Below are positions 29,001 to 39,920 of a stretch of DNA of 64,000 nt, one piece after another. Source of the stretch: Apostichopus japonicus (lineage: Eukaryota; Echinodermata; Holothuroidea; Aspidochirotida; Stichopodidae); the NCBI RefSeq assembly GCF_037975245.1, contig NC_092582.1, positions 9,263,501-9,327,500 on the forward strand, read 5' to 3'. Numbering within the stretch: the stretch's first letter is position 1; every line of letters starts with the position of its first letter. The position numbers were made by a program, and so were the translations under genes. Under the pieces are notes generated by a model. The model saw nothing but the letters and a program-made list of their open reading frames with translations, made no database searches and was not told the DNA's origin.

Positions 29001-31534
29001 TTGCTAACTGTTGCTATGTTTATAGCATCGTAAAATTAAGCTGGACACTGAATATGTGAAGCATATTAAAACAGTACTGCATGGATGTGGTAACAAAAAT
29101 TCAGTGAATACTGTCATGCCACTTTCAGTTGCATGAACTTAAACTTATCAGAGCTTTATAAGATAATAAGCCAAAAATAACAAATATCATGTAAAACTAG
29201 GTACCCAAACTTGAAGTTTCCAAGACTGCACACGTCAACAAATTGCTAAAAGACTGGAGTAAGGTTTGAATTTTATGGCCATCTTTAAGCTTTTACAATT
29301 TTTCTGTCATTTTTATGATAGTAAACTTAGAGGACTAAAAATCCATTCAATGGTCTACAAGGGGTCATTCCCCTCCTCCCGGCCTCTTGCTTGGCTGGGC
29401 CTGCCATTATGTCTAATATAATGCAATTTTAACTTATCTAAGTAAATTTATGATGGTTCTGTTTCTGCAGCATGCCAAGATTGAAGAGCTGATTAGGCTA
29501 AAGAAGAAATTGGAAGATTTAAAGGCCAGTTGGCAATCTAATGGTGACAAGGGTGACCAGCATGAACAGAAGGTCTGTCAAAAGGAGGCCAAGGAAGGAA
29601 AGGTATTGAGAACTCATCTTTTAGCTGTTAGTCAAAGAGTATGGAAGGATAAGATGCAGGGGGGGTGAGGGAAAGGGGAAGGAATGGGTGCATCTGAGTG
29701 TTATAGAGTACTTTTCATTCTTTTAATCAGTTCATTTGTTACGGAAAACATCAAAAAGAAAGCAATATTACTTACTATTTAATTGAGTGTAACAAGAGCT
29801 TTTTTCTAATTACCATATCAAACACAATTTAGAATCTGTGTATAATAACAAAGTAATTTCTGTTTTGTTTAACTTTTTTGCTTTAAATGAATGTTTATTA
29901 ATAGCATTAAGGTATAATTAACAATCAATTAAAAAGTTCAATACACTGGTGTTATTAAGTACTCCTGATATTAAACTTTCAAGAGTATTCTTGAATTTCT
30001 TGAAAAATTGTTAAATTTTGTAAGATGGTGGTAGCATGTGAGTTTATTATTCACATCAGTTTCAAACAATTGATTAAAAAAAAACTGTAGGTAAATATCA
30101 CGATATATTTGATTGTCAGATCAAGTAAAGTTTGTGAAATATTTGCTTTCTTCCAATTCTATGTGTTTTTTTTTTTTCCTTTCATTTCAGGAAGAGGATT
30201 TGTTGGAAAGTCGTCTGAAGACACTAAAAGATAAAGGGAAGATGAAACGTAGAAGGTTGTCATCCTCTAAACGTTGTAAGAATTTCATTTTTGTGGTAAA
30301 AACTGCATTTTGTGTTTTGGAGTGTTATCTTATATCAAACTTAAAGAAAATTCTAAAGAAAACCCTGTGTCTCAAAAATTAATGTTAACGTTTCTATTTT
30401 TCCAATTGCAAACCTGGTTGAAATGTGTGTACCATTTCATTGTTCCTGGTGTAATTTTGGTGAACTAACCAGTAAAGTGGGTTTTCTGATTTCCATCAAA
30501 GGATAAAACTTGTTGTTACCACCAGGTTTTGTCACTTGTAGGGAGATTGCCAACATCGTAAAGTTTGGTCATAGTCTGTTTAACATTTTCGTAATACTAA
30601 CCTTGGTAATTAATGTTCAGCCTATCTTTTGTTTAACATTTACCATTTGATTCAAATTAATATATAAAAGTGTAAAATATTTTCTTTTCACCATACCCAT
30701 TGTTAAGGAGTTACAGGTGGATACAAATTTAGGGGGGAAAATGTTGCTAAATATTTCCCATGTTGCCATACCTACTAGTCCTTTACTCACATTAATAGTA
30801 CTTACAAGAGGCCATTCAATCATACCGCTTTGAGCACTTAGCCCTTTTTTCTATCATTTTGGCTAATTACTATTTTTGCCAATGAATAGACCGCCACAAA
30901 TGTATATCAATTATGTCAAAATGACAAGGAAATTAAATATATGTCTAAAGCCCAGCTTGTAGCGATTTTGGTCTCATTAAGAAAGTAATATATCACAATG
31001 CTATAAATTATTCATATTTAAAAATTATTAAGTTGAGGATACAAACCAGTTTGCTAGCTTTTGAAATCAGGTTAACGAAATATCCACAGTTTAGCCAATT
31101 GAGGGATGGCCAATAAAGATTTGACTATACTTTATGAACACCACACTTCCTTTTGATATTTTATTGGTTTGAAATGTAAAAGCTATGGACTATTAGAACA
31201 AACAAGTTTGTTAGGATTCAGGCTTTTCTATAGACAACATATTGCTACGATGGACGTATAATGGTAACGTTTAATGTTGCAAGGACTCCCACACAAGTAT
31301 GATAATTGGGAGTAAAATGGACAAACTAATTTCTGTGAAAGTGTTTGGGGGCATGGCCCCTGTTATCCTTCCCCTTGCCAATGTCAGGGGCCCGGAAAGA
31401 GAATATAGTCAGTGATAGTCTTTATTATGTAACTGTGCTTCATCAATTAATCCTTACCTGTTTATCTTTTCTTGGTTCTTAGCTCAATCTCTCTCTTCAA
31501 AACTCATGGAGGAGCTTCTGGAGGAAGATGAAGG
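14025..31534 (+). CDS. SAM-RING gene, exons 1-8: disordered N-terminus and coiled coil
   Basis: Exon 1 starts in 5' UTR at about 13974; the first ATG (14025) opens MDSLFTEPSMEKSPK. Exons 2-5 encode 165 residues rich in serine, charged residues and arginine (ends: phases 1, 0, 1, 0) without a known domain. Exon 6 (29471-29602) begins HAKIEELIRLKKKLEDLKA, a likely coiled coil. Exon 7 (30191-30275) continues the charged helix and ends in a basic patch that could be a nuclear localisation signal. Exon 8 (31483-31534) is a 52-base micro-exon encoding MEELLEEDE. Introns are long (up to 6.6 kb), in contrast to the compact 3' half. Confidence 0.75.
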
Positions 31535-34500
31535 GTAACCTTTTTCGAGATGAACTTTCTCTTCAAATAACTTCTTTTGTTTAAAGTTGACCATTAATTT
31601 ACAGATGAAAATTGCAATTAATTTCTTATAAAAGTTGGAAGTCATTGGCATTTAAACATGTTTTCAGGTTTTTTTTATTTATTTATATAACTTTTTTGTA
31701 ATTTTTATGTTACCCACTTTTTTTATATGAAAATTGTATTATAAACAATATAATATAAGAATTAATGGAAACAGCATACAGAATAGGTAGAAAACCATCT
31801 ACAGAAAGGATTTTCGGCTTACCATTGGATAACGTAAAGGGTGGCTCTAGGCAAAATGTCAGTCTTGATATGTCATAGCGAACAAAAAAAGAAAATTTAG
31901 GGTTATAATTAATGTTGTGTGTAAGTTATTCAGAATTAAAATATGCTTAATCTAACAAATGCTCCTCTAAGATTACTAATTTTAATGATGATGTCGTTCA
32001 GTGCAGGCCTAAATGTTAATGTTCAATGATCGTTTGCTTTATAGATTCTAATAATGCCACCAAAATATGTTCATTAGCATCATATGTGGACAACAGAGCT
32101 CCCAAACCATTTGTGCTTTAAAACTTTTGAAATGCAATGTAAGTTTATCACTTGAGGCTATAAAAAATATCATGCTTTTTAATAAAGCTAATCATTTATT
32201 TTTTCAACTGGAATATTACAGAAGAGAGAACTCACAACTTTAACATCTCTTGTGTCTTTTATTTTATTTAAATAGTTACAGAGTTTGAGACAGCTAATAA
32301 CAGCATTCATGTTACTTGCCAATTTGCAGATCAACAGAGATTGAAACTTTTGACGATGACGACATAAAAGTGGAAAAGGAAGCAGCTTCATCAGCAGTGA
32401 ATGAAAATTGTCAAGGATCGCTGAGAGACGGAGCGAGATATAAGACTGATGAAAAGTTAAAACAGAGTGAAACTTCAGATGAGTTTGAAAGTGAAAGTAG
32501 TCACATGTCCCCTTCCAGTGTCAGACAAACTAGGCTCGATGACACATCAAGATGGAGCGAAAGAAGGGATACCTCCGACCAAGAGATCAGTCCAGCCTCT
32601 ACACCCTCAAGTAATCGACAGAGAGACACTGATTATGAATTAATATTTAGAGGAAGGCATGACGAAGACGATGATGACATTACTCCTAGATATAGTAGCA
32701 GAGACAGGTTTAATGACACCCAAGGAACATGTCAGAAAGATCTCGGTTGTGAAGAAGATGATGATGACATTACTCCTAGATTTAGTAGAAGACACAGGTT
32801 TGATGACACTAGAGGAACCTGTCAGAAAGATGTCGATTATAAAGAAGGGGACAAGGATGTGCCGTTTTCGTACGTCAGAAGACGACATCAATATGATGAC
32901 TTATCAAAATGGAGTAAAAGACATCAATCTGATTCTGCAAGAGCTATGTCACTGTCAGACATGTCACCAACAGATAAGGGAAGAAGTCAGCTAAACGCTG
33001 CTCCAGTACAGAATGAGAAACTTATCGATTCTGAACCAGAGGATGAAGATTGGTCACCATCAGATAGTAGGTTTGATGATTCCAACAGATGGAGTACCAG
33101 AGGTACAGATTATGGTCAAAAAAGTGATTATCCAACAAAAGTGGAGAGGAACAGGTCAGATAAAGCCACTAGAGGAAAGAGTGGAAGATCGACTGAAGTA
33201 GAAGACATAGAAGCCAATTTAGGAAGAGGAAGCAGTTGCAATGTCAGACCGAGAGACAGCAACTACAAACGACATGGGTCATCGAGCGAGACTAGGAGAA
33301 GTAAGTTTGATGATGCTGCAAGATGGTCTGGGAGAGGTTCTGATCCAGAAATAGATATAAATCGCCATTTTCCATCCTCACCTGGAAGAGAGAAAAATAA
33401 TGTTGATACTAACTTTCGACAGAGAGGGAGAGATATTATCGATCCCAAACCAGAGGGTGGATATGAACCGTTGTCATATAGTAGGAGAAACAAGTTTGGC
33501 AACGTCTCTAGAGAGATTGAAAGGGGCAGCGAGATAGAAGATGGTCGCTTCTCACCATCTTATGAGACAAGAATGAATGAGCCTTTACAGCGCAGTGAGA
33601 GTTGCATTAATTCCGATTGCAAAAGCTGGAAGGACGAACATAAGGATAGCTTTTTCACAGAGTAAGTTCTTTGGCGAACACATGATTTTTAATATCTGAA
33701 CCTGTGATGATGAATTTCGAGAGACCAGGGCATTGAAAATGCATTGTTCATATTCATAATGAATACTTAATATCTGTAATTGACCCTTTATTCAGTCTGT
33801 AATATAGTGTTCAGTACAATTTTGGTTTTAGTTTTAAACAAGAAAAGTTGGAAATGGTAATTGGAAAACTAAAGCCAATACTATAGGGAATGGCGTATTG
33901 TAGATAAAGGTTTAAATGCAGTCCATATCTATAAGTGGAAAACGTATACACACAGAGTACATTGATCCTTTTCATCAATTTCCTTTAAAGGGTAATCTGT
34001 ACTCTTCTTTTTCTTTGTTATCTTTCAATCTCAGGGGAGAAGGTATCTCTGTTAAGAGAAAACCCCAAAACAGACCTTTTGCTGGAAGGAAGACCAGTCT
34101 AGACAATGAGATCATTGGATCTAGCTCGGGTCAGAAGTTTAGAAGAAGTTATTCCACATCGTATGATGTAAATGAATCGGGGAGAAGAACAAATTCATCT
34201 AGGTTAGGAAGCTCTCGGAAATCTGACAGGTAATTATTGAAATATTATTTGTACCGTACATTGCACAAAGTTTAACCTGACATAATACACTTCACTGTTG
34301 TCGTCCTATATACATATATTGATTACTCATCAGCAGGGACATGTAAACCATACTATCTTGTTCTTTTCTTTTATCTGAAGTATATGATGACAATGAGAAA
34401 TACATAAATTCTTTATCCCATATTTGCCCAACAAACCCCCTCATCCCACTCATCCGGCCTGCTGAGCCAGTTATATATTAATTTCAAGTTTCATACTTTC

Positions 34501-37500
34501 AAATGATTTCAACAGTGATGATGAGAAAGTTAATCCTGACATCTGTAGCAACTTCAGGAGAAGGTCACAAGATCTTGAGGAAGAAGCTAAGAATTACAAC
34601 ATCCAGCAAGACCGTACTTTCAGCATCCGTTCTGAAGATAACTCTTCCCATCAGGCTGCAAAAAGCTTTGCATCTGCTGCGGTAGATTTCAAAGATAGGA
34701 TGGATAGACCATTCTTAGGAACAGGAATGTTAGGAAGATCACCTGAAAGGTGAGTATTATTTAAACTACAGCAAAATTACAATATAACTTTATAACCCGG
34801 CCTATAACAAGCCTGGATGAACTTCTTTTGTGGGTGGGGATTTAGAAATATGTTGGTAATACAAAATATATTTCAAAAGTTGGAATGCATTGAGTGGAGG
34901 CAGAGAGAGGAGTGAAAAATATGGTTGTTGAAGGGTAAATAACATAAGAGCAGTACATTTGCTATATAACTAAATAAAATGTTGGATGTAAGAATATGAA
35001 ATCAGAAATTATAAATAAGTAGAAGTTGATGGCGATCGAGGCATAGCAATGAAATTGTTTGAACTAACTAATTGGTCAGCATCCCAATATGAAATGGGGG
35101 GGGGGGTGAGGGGCAACAAATCCATCATTTACTGTGAATATGTTCCCTTTTTTTTAGGAAAAGCAAGCAGTCTGTGAGACCTGACAGATTTGGTGTGGAT
35201 GATATTTTCAAGAAGTTTTCCATTCCGAGTAGAGATTTCTTTGAAGATGAATTTTTTGCCAGTGATTGGAAGAGGCACCGATTAATAGAAGAGGTTTGTA
35301 GATTGATGCTAAATATAACTTAGGCTAAATGAACATTAAGAAAGAAAATAATGCTAAAACCCTATGATCTATAATTTCAGTCTTTAAGTCACCTGACAAT
35401 CAGATATTAAGTTTCTATCAAAGTAGGTTTCATTACTATAAATCATGTATTTTAATATGTTTTCTTTTTATAACTGCATGCCCTTTAAACACAAGAGGAT
35501 TCATAAAAGAGGCTGAGGTCTCTAGTCCAGTAAACATATTTCATTTCATTTGTTTCCTTTCACAACAACATACAAGTAAAAAACAAAGCAATCAGTGTAC
35601 AGAACATCAGGGTAATAGTACATGTTGTGAAAAGGGAAGTGTGCTACTAAATACCTGGTGGGCTTGACTCTAGCACACTCATTGAATGTAACAGTACCAA
35701 AGCAATACATACATTGCAAAACAGACAAAAATAAGTTACGTCACTTAAACTAGCTATAACTAGATATAAATACCAGTAAGTCATCTCCTCAGAAACATCC
35801 CAAACTTTACCATAAAATACGATGGCCCTAGAGCATAAATCGAAACATGTTTACAATGTATTACTACTTTTACATTAAGAATAATTGGTGGTTGATGACA
35901 TCTTTGCATATTTTTATATCTACATAAAGTAAAAATACATTTATAAATTGAAGTTATTGTAAAGTTTCATAACACACAACATTGGGTTAACATTCGCAAT
36001 TAGGAATTGACCAAGCAACAGACTAATCATGAGTAATGAACATTTCAAACATTTTCATTTTTCCTACAATTTTTCGTATGACTAATTTTCTTTGTACAGT
36101 ACAAAATTAAGTATAAGTTGTTTGTTATTTTTTGAACATTTCGGAATAGATCGGAGGTATTCAAAGAAATCTTGCTGACATTACCAAACGAGAATTAGGG
36201 AAAAGGAGGAACACGCAGGGAGATGAGAAAGAAGAAACAGGCCAGCCATCACGACGACGGGATTGTGAGGATGTAAAGATACGAAGAAGTCCCAGTGTAA
36301 TTGACCTTCAGACGGAAAGGTCAAATCTTACTGGTTTACTTAAACAATTAATCTGTAAGAAACAGGAGAGGGAACAGCAGATAAGAAACAGAATTGTAAG
36401 TAAAAAACAGTCTTTTAACATCTTTTACTGTATTCTACTTTGGAGTTTCTGTTGCGCCCATGTGAATTAAATAACTACTAAGACCTCTGTAACTAATACA
36501 TTTCACTGACACAGTCAATTCATACACAGCAATATGGTTGAAACATTTGATTTTTGTTTCCTTTGATCAACATTTGTTACTTAAAAGTCAGACCCTCTGT
36601 CTGTTTTAGAGTAAACAGTTCTAAATAGTCATATGTGTATGAATCTTTTTTTCTTCTTTTTGACAATTGTTTTGACCTTAAAGATTGGGTTTATTTGTGC
36701 ATATGTAATTAATATAGTCACAACAAGAAAAATATATCTTATGTGTCCATTTTGAGGTTTTTTAATTTTAGTTTGCATAATATCAGATATCAACCTGAAC
36801 ACATTTGAATCCGTATGCTATGTTAGTAATATATCCGTCAAGATTCTTTCAAGGGCACTTTAGTCCTGGAGTCTCTGTTGTGTTCATGTGAATGCAAACT
36901 ACTAAGAACTCTGTAACTAATACATCTCACTGCTACAGTCGATCCATACACAGCAGTATAGTTGCAACATTTGAAATTTTTATGCCTTTGGTCAACAATT
37001 TTCCCAAGGACCAACTAAAGCATGAAAAGCAGACTGAAGAAGGTGAGAAGCAAGACAAAAATGGCAGGCTAGGTGAAGATGGAGAGGAAGAAGAAGAAGC
37101 AAGATGCAACAAAACAGATGAAAGAATTGAAATAGTTCAGGTAAAGAATGGCCGGCTATTCACAAAACTATGAAGAGAAAAAAGTAGTATTTTGATTCTG
37201 CTAATCATTTCAAACAGAAATGTCATGATCTTTATATTATTTTAGCAATGCCATAAAAAAGGAGTAAATATCACAATGGATTCATTTAATCTATACAAAC
37301 ACTGATCACCTTCCGATACATAAAAAAAACGGTGGGATTTCTATCGCGACGTAATATCAGAAAAAAAGTTCTCCAAAAGTGGTCATTAATCACTGTGGGG
37401 AAATATATTTTCCAGAGATGAATAACATTGAAAATAATATGACCATTTCATGTTCCTAACTTGTATATAAACTAGTAAGACTGCTGTATCCTGCTGGTAA

Positions 37501-39920
37501 GGACTCCTCCCCAATGGTTGCTGAGAAAGTATATAAACCCAATTGTCTTTAAATGCATAGTGGTCTGCACATTAGCCTTTCTTTAACATTTTTTTATTTG
37601 CCAAGTCCGTCTACACCATTTTTGGTTTTGCAAAAGGGGAAAATGTGGAGTCAGTCAGACTTTGCAAAATTGTGAATGGGGCCGCAAAGTCGGTATCTAC
37701 TATTACGATTAGATTCCTCCAACACGGCAGCATACAGAAACGTTGTACTCAAAGCCGAAGCCAAAGTGAATTAATCAGATCACACATCCAGGGTCTATAT
37801 ATGCTAAGTTCTTCAATACCGCCTTCCTTACATAACGGGGAAACATTTCATTCTGTAGTGTTTGATATAATTGTTTGTCTCTAGAGAGACGGTGAAGATG
37901 AGGTGTCTTTTGTTCTGAGGAGAGCTGGAGCAGATGATTTCATTCCAATTATGAAGAAGAACGAGATCACCATTGATAGGCTCTACCAACTAATGCCCTC
38001 AGATTTCATAGAGGTAGGTCTAAAGTTATGAAGGAATTATCTATCTACGTAATAAGTCAATCTCTTTTTTTATCCTTTCAAGTATTACATACGCCAAATT
38101 TTACCAAAGGTAAATCTATGAGTAAATGAAATAGAAAATGAGTGTCAAGCTAAAGAATTATATAAAAAACTACAAAACTTTCTGTGCATGGTCTGTCTCT
38201 TCACTATATCACAGCTTGGAATAGCAGACCCAGAAATACAAAGACGTCTCCAAGAGGAAATTGATAGGCATTTTGTGGAACAGAAAAATGCTCAGTTGAA
38301 AGCAGCGTCATTGGAGAGGCCGACTACTGACAGTAAGAGCAAGGATGAGAAGGAGGAAGATGTGGAAGGGAACAAGGAGTTAGGAGAACCGTGCACCCCA
38401 ATCTCATCAGCGCCACAGGGGTACGAACCAGAAGTGCCTGTTCATGTCAGCGCTGAATGCGTGGTTTGTATGGATAATCAAGTAAGTATCATTTGGAGTT
38501 TTGTGTGTTCTCACTGCAACAGAGAGAAATTCTTTGCCAACAGAATGCTGCTGTATAAATCAACGTTGTATCCTTGCTCATGGTGGTTGCAAGGATTAGG
38601 ATTGAGCCGTGTGATATTATTTGTAAAAAGTTTGATTGAAGTCAGTCCAACTGAGAGATTCATGAGGTTTAAAGCCAATGCAAAAGTGTTTGGGTCCCAC
38701 AAAATTTGAAATATAATTTATTTACTTCCTTTGTAAAACTTCAAGTGAAGTTAATATCTTATTTCATCATACCCTGATTATATCGTAACTCTGATTCAAT
38801 GGTTGAATACATGATGCTACCAGAAGATAATTGGAGATTAAGTCTTAATTTGCAGCTTTGAAATCCATATCCAGCATTCTTTATACTCAATGCCATGCTG
38901 GGCAAATTAAGTATATCTATGTTGCATAAGTGTTATAGATACGTTCAACATTGTGATAGGTATCATAAATGAGATACAAACCCAAACATCATTATTGATC
39001 TATGAGAAAGAGATAAGTAGTGTCATGAACAGCTTCCCCAAATAACTAAGACAAATCTTGTTCCATTTGGGAGATATTACAGATTTAATGTACCTTCCTA
39101 TGTATGTGTGAAGATTTGATCAAGCCTAAATATGACATCATCGAGCCACATGTGCTTTCATTTCTTTGCGTTTTTGCTTTTATTTCTTGGCAATCTTTAT
39201 TTTCTAGAGTGGGTTTGCAAATGCTGACTCTAAAACATTGAAGTTGTCTACATGACTTACTCAGTAATAATGGCAGTGGTTTCAGTGTAGAAAAACTGTT
39301 AAAATTGCACCTTGAAAATATGAAGAGAATAACAAAAGTGGAAGTAAAACTTTCAGATCCTGGTGGCACTATGACATCACAGATTTATAAAATGGCAGCT
39401 CCCAGACAAGACTTTTAAACTAGGATATCTCTTGAATGGAACAAGTTGTTCCATAGCTCTTTGGGGAGTTGTTCTTCGCAAAGATCTATGTTAGCCTATA
39501 TAAGCTAAGGATAATGCTTGGCTTTGTCACCCATTTAACAATAGTTACTATTGATGAAGCCTTCCAAGTTTGTTGACATCCACATACCCAAGAGATTTAA
39601 TAAATAACCAAAAGAGTGTCATATGCATGTAACCTTAAGTTTAATGTCCCTTCACTTCTCGTCCAGACGAGGATACTAGCTTTATAGTTAGTCATTTGTC
39701 CTCCCAATTTTCTTTTTTTTTTCTTTGGGTTCTACCTCAAAGTAAGGCTGATGATTTCTTTTCTCTTTATCTACAGTCAAATCTTTTGTTTCTCAACTGT
39801 GGACATGTTTGCTGCTGCTATGACTGTGCCATCAGTCTCAGCCTCTGTCCTCTCTGCAGATCAGAAATTGCATCTAAACTTATCATGAATGATAGCCTGC
39901 CGGATGCCAGTGAACTATGA
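14025..39920 (+). CDS. LRSAM1-like SAM and RING E3 ubiquitin ligase, 1207 aa, 17 coding exons
   Basis: Exons: 14025-14069, 15110-15254, 17136-17263, 23855-23921, 25630-25784, 29471-29602, 30191-30275, 31483-31534, 32330-33661, 34035-34229, 34516-34749, 35158-35293, 36150-36395, 37009-37140, 37885-38013, 38215-38481, 39777-39920. Every junction has AG/GT borders and matching phase; the total is 3624 bases. Order in the protein: disordered acidic/serine-rich N-terminus (1-180), short coiled coil (about 181-250) ending in a basic KRRRLSSSKR patch, repeat-rich disordered region (about 338-680), charged linkers, a second helical stretch (about 960-984), SAM domain (about 1030-1095), linker, C3HC4 RING (about 1153-1188). 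The RING (ECVVC, NCGHVCCC, CPLCR) and SAM closely resemble LRSAM1, which ubiquitinates TSG101 and acts in xenophagy. The N-terminal leucine-rich repeats of LRSAM1 are absent and the protein is much longer than LRSAM1 (about 720 residues). The ligase role is inferred from the RING; substrates are unknown. Confidence 0.85.
16270..16560 (-). mobile_element. tRNA(Ser)-derived SINE, minus strand
   Basis: Read on the minus strand from about 16550, the element starts with a tRNA(Ser)-like head: GTGGTGGCC, a degenerate A box, GATGGACTTGCGATC, a short variable arm and a perfect-looking B box GGTTCAAGTCC. The body follows to about 16270 (CCCAGGTGTAATAATGGGGACCC and onward). It lies in intron 2 of the SAM-RING gene. 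Left and right ends are approximate; no target-site duplication was confirmed. Confidence 0.6.
18402..18437. other. Short intronic hairpin
   Basis: ACCAGGGA and GTTGTT on the left pair with AACAAC and TCCCTGGT on the right, with a 4-base bulge and 4-base loop. It lies in intron 3 of the SAM-RING gene. It is too short for a typical pre-miRNA; function unknown. Confidence 0.4.
20213..20566 (-). mobile_element. TTAA-flanked MITE, copy 1
   Basis: The 354-base element is flanked by TTAA on both sides (20209-20212 and 20567-20570). Its ends form an imperfect terminal inverted repeat (AGGGTGTGAAGAATCCCGC against AGGCATTGAAGACTCGCC). TTAA duplication is the hallmark of piggyBac-type transposition. 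The 144-codon minus-strand open frame that runs through it is not matched by an intact frame in copy 2, so it is not counted as a gene. Confidence 0.65.
20720..21600. repeat. Short direct repeat pair in intron 3
   Basis: A 65-base segment at 20720-20782 (core AAAGTAATCAACTTGATATG, then CGACACCAA) recurs at about 21534-21600 with few changes. It is probably the remains of another dispersed repeat. Confidence 0.5.
22148..22420 (+). repeat. Repeat with hammerhead-ribozyme-like core
   Basis: TTGAAGAAGATCCTGCTAGG followed by ATCGAAACGTCAGG shows a perfect GATCCT/AGGATC stem followed by GAAAC, as in helix II and the 3' core strand of hammerhead ribozymes carried by Penelope-like elements. The 5' core reads TTGAAGA rather than CTGANGA, so it would be inactive. 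Downstream, a segment at 22208-22275 is repeated at 22353-22418 (TTTTGTCAAC...TGCATTTCTGTTT pattern). Confidence 0.35.
22737..23250 (+). repeat. Tandem repeat, 218-bp unit, two full copies and a partial third
   Basis: Units begin TATCTGACAAGT at 22737 and 22955; a third partial unit (about 23159-23250) starts within the motif CTAAATATGCTACTATCTCTA. Unit 1 contains an 80-codon open frame beginning at 22719 that is broken by a frameshift in unit 2, so I treat it as chance. It lies in intron 3 of the SAM-RING gene. Confidence 0.75.
24309..24673 (+). mobile_element. TTAA-flanked MITE, copy 2 (inverted relative to copy 1)
   Basis: The sequence is the reverse complement of copy 1 across its whole length with scattered differences. 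The left flank is TTAA (24305-24308); the right flank is CTAA (24674-24677), a one-base decay of the target duplication. The two copies lie on opposite sides of coding exon 4 (23855-23921) of the SAM-RING gene. Confidence 0.65.
28550..28685. repeat. AT dinucleotide-rich microsatellite
   Basis: Alternating TA/ATAT tracts within intron 5 of the SAM-RING gene; no other structure seen. Confidence 0.7.
32330..33661 (+). CDS. SAM-RING gene, exon 9: 1.33-kb exon encoding degenerate RFDD..RW repeats
   Basis: The exon follows TTTGCAG and ends at GA|GTAAGT, keeping phase 2 at both ends. It encodes about 444 residues, very rich in Arg, Asp, Ser and Glu, with no globular domain. A motif recurs about seven times: RLDDTSRWSERRD, RFNDTQGTCQKD, RFDDTRGTCQKD, QYDDLSKWSKRH, RFDDSNRWSTRGTD, KFDDAARWSGRGSD and KFGNVSREIERGSE. 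It is often preceded by an acidic run plus a serine/proline phrase (DDDDITPR, EDEDWSPS). The two middle copies are nearly identical over about 35 residues, so recent duplication has occurred within the exon. No family was recognised. Confidence 0.85.
34035..36395 (+). CDS. SAM-RING gene, exons 10-13: charged linker
   Basis: Four exons (34035-34229, 34516-34749, 35158-35293, 36150-36395) join in phases 2, 2, 2, 0. They encode basic and serine-rich sequence, then a more hydrophobic segment in exon 12 (DDIFKKFSIPSRDFFEDEFF) that could be a short docking motif, and end in exon 13 with a predicted helix (LTGLLKQLICKKQEREQQI). The last may correspond to the coiled coil that precedes the SAM domain in LRSAM1, but I cannot align it with certainty. 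Confidence 0.75.
36441..37005 (+). repeat. Duplicated intron segment upstream of exon 14
   Basis: The segment 36441-36580 (TGGAGTTTCTGTTG through GATCAACATTTG) recurs at 36867-37005 (TGGAGTCTCTGTTG through GGTCAACAATTTTCCCAAG). The second copy supplies the splice acceptor of exon 14; the first lacks the AG. Confidence 0.7.
37009..37140 (+). CDS. SAM-RING gene, exon 14: acidic linker
   Basis: A 132-base, phase 0/0 exon between TTCCCAAG and CAG|GTAAAG. It encodes 44 residues dominated by Glu, Lys and Asp (EDGEEEEEARC). Because it is phase-symmetric it could be skipped without breaking the frame. The acceptor lies at the end of an intron segment that is duplicated 425 bases upstream (36441-36580). 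Confidence 0.6.
37885..38481 (+). CDS. SAM-RING gene, exons 15-16: SAM domain and start of the RING
   Basis: Exon 15 (37885-38013) and exon 16 (38215-38481) join in phase 0. Together they encode the SAM helices (VLRRAGADDFIPIMKKNEIT, then LYQLMPSDFIELGI and a terminal helix IQRRLQEEIDRHF). This matches the layout of the LRSAM1 SAM domain, including a leucine/serine turn before DF/DL. A charged linker follows with ISSAPQ, a weak echo of the P(S/T)AP TSG101-binding motif of LRSAM1; it lacks the first proline, so TSG101 binding is doubtful. Exon 16 ends ECVVCMDNQ, the first RING zinc ligands. Confidence 0.85.
39777..39920 (+). CDS. SAM-RING gene, last exon: rest of the C3HC4 RING and C-terminus
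   Basis: The exon follows ATCTACAG and encodes LLFLNCGHVCCCYDC, then CPLCRSEIASKL and a 14-residue tail ending DASEL before TGA (39918-39920). With CVVC from exon 16 this completes the eight zinc ligands of a C3HC4 RING; the hydrophobic residues around GHVCCC and CPLC that contact the E2 enzyme are kept, so an active ligase is likely. Splitting the RING after the first Cys pair means that retention of the 1.3-kb intron 16 would give a protein with a destroyed RING and a different C-terminus ending at 38709. Confidence 0.9.
   Translation, partial: SNLLFLNCGHVCCCYDCAISLSLCPLCRSEIASKLIMNDSLPDASEL

Noticed and set aside
37645-37884. Open frame just before exon 15 that could extend the exon leftwards
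   Set aside because: It ends in an in-frame TAG at 37882-37884 that coincides with the splice acceptor; joining it would stop translation before the SAM domain.
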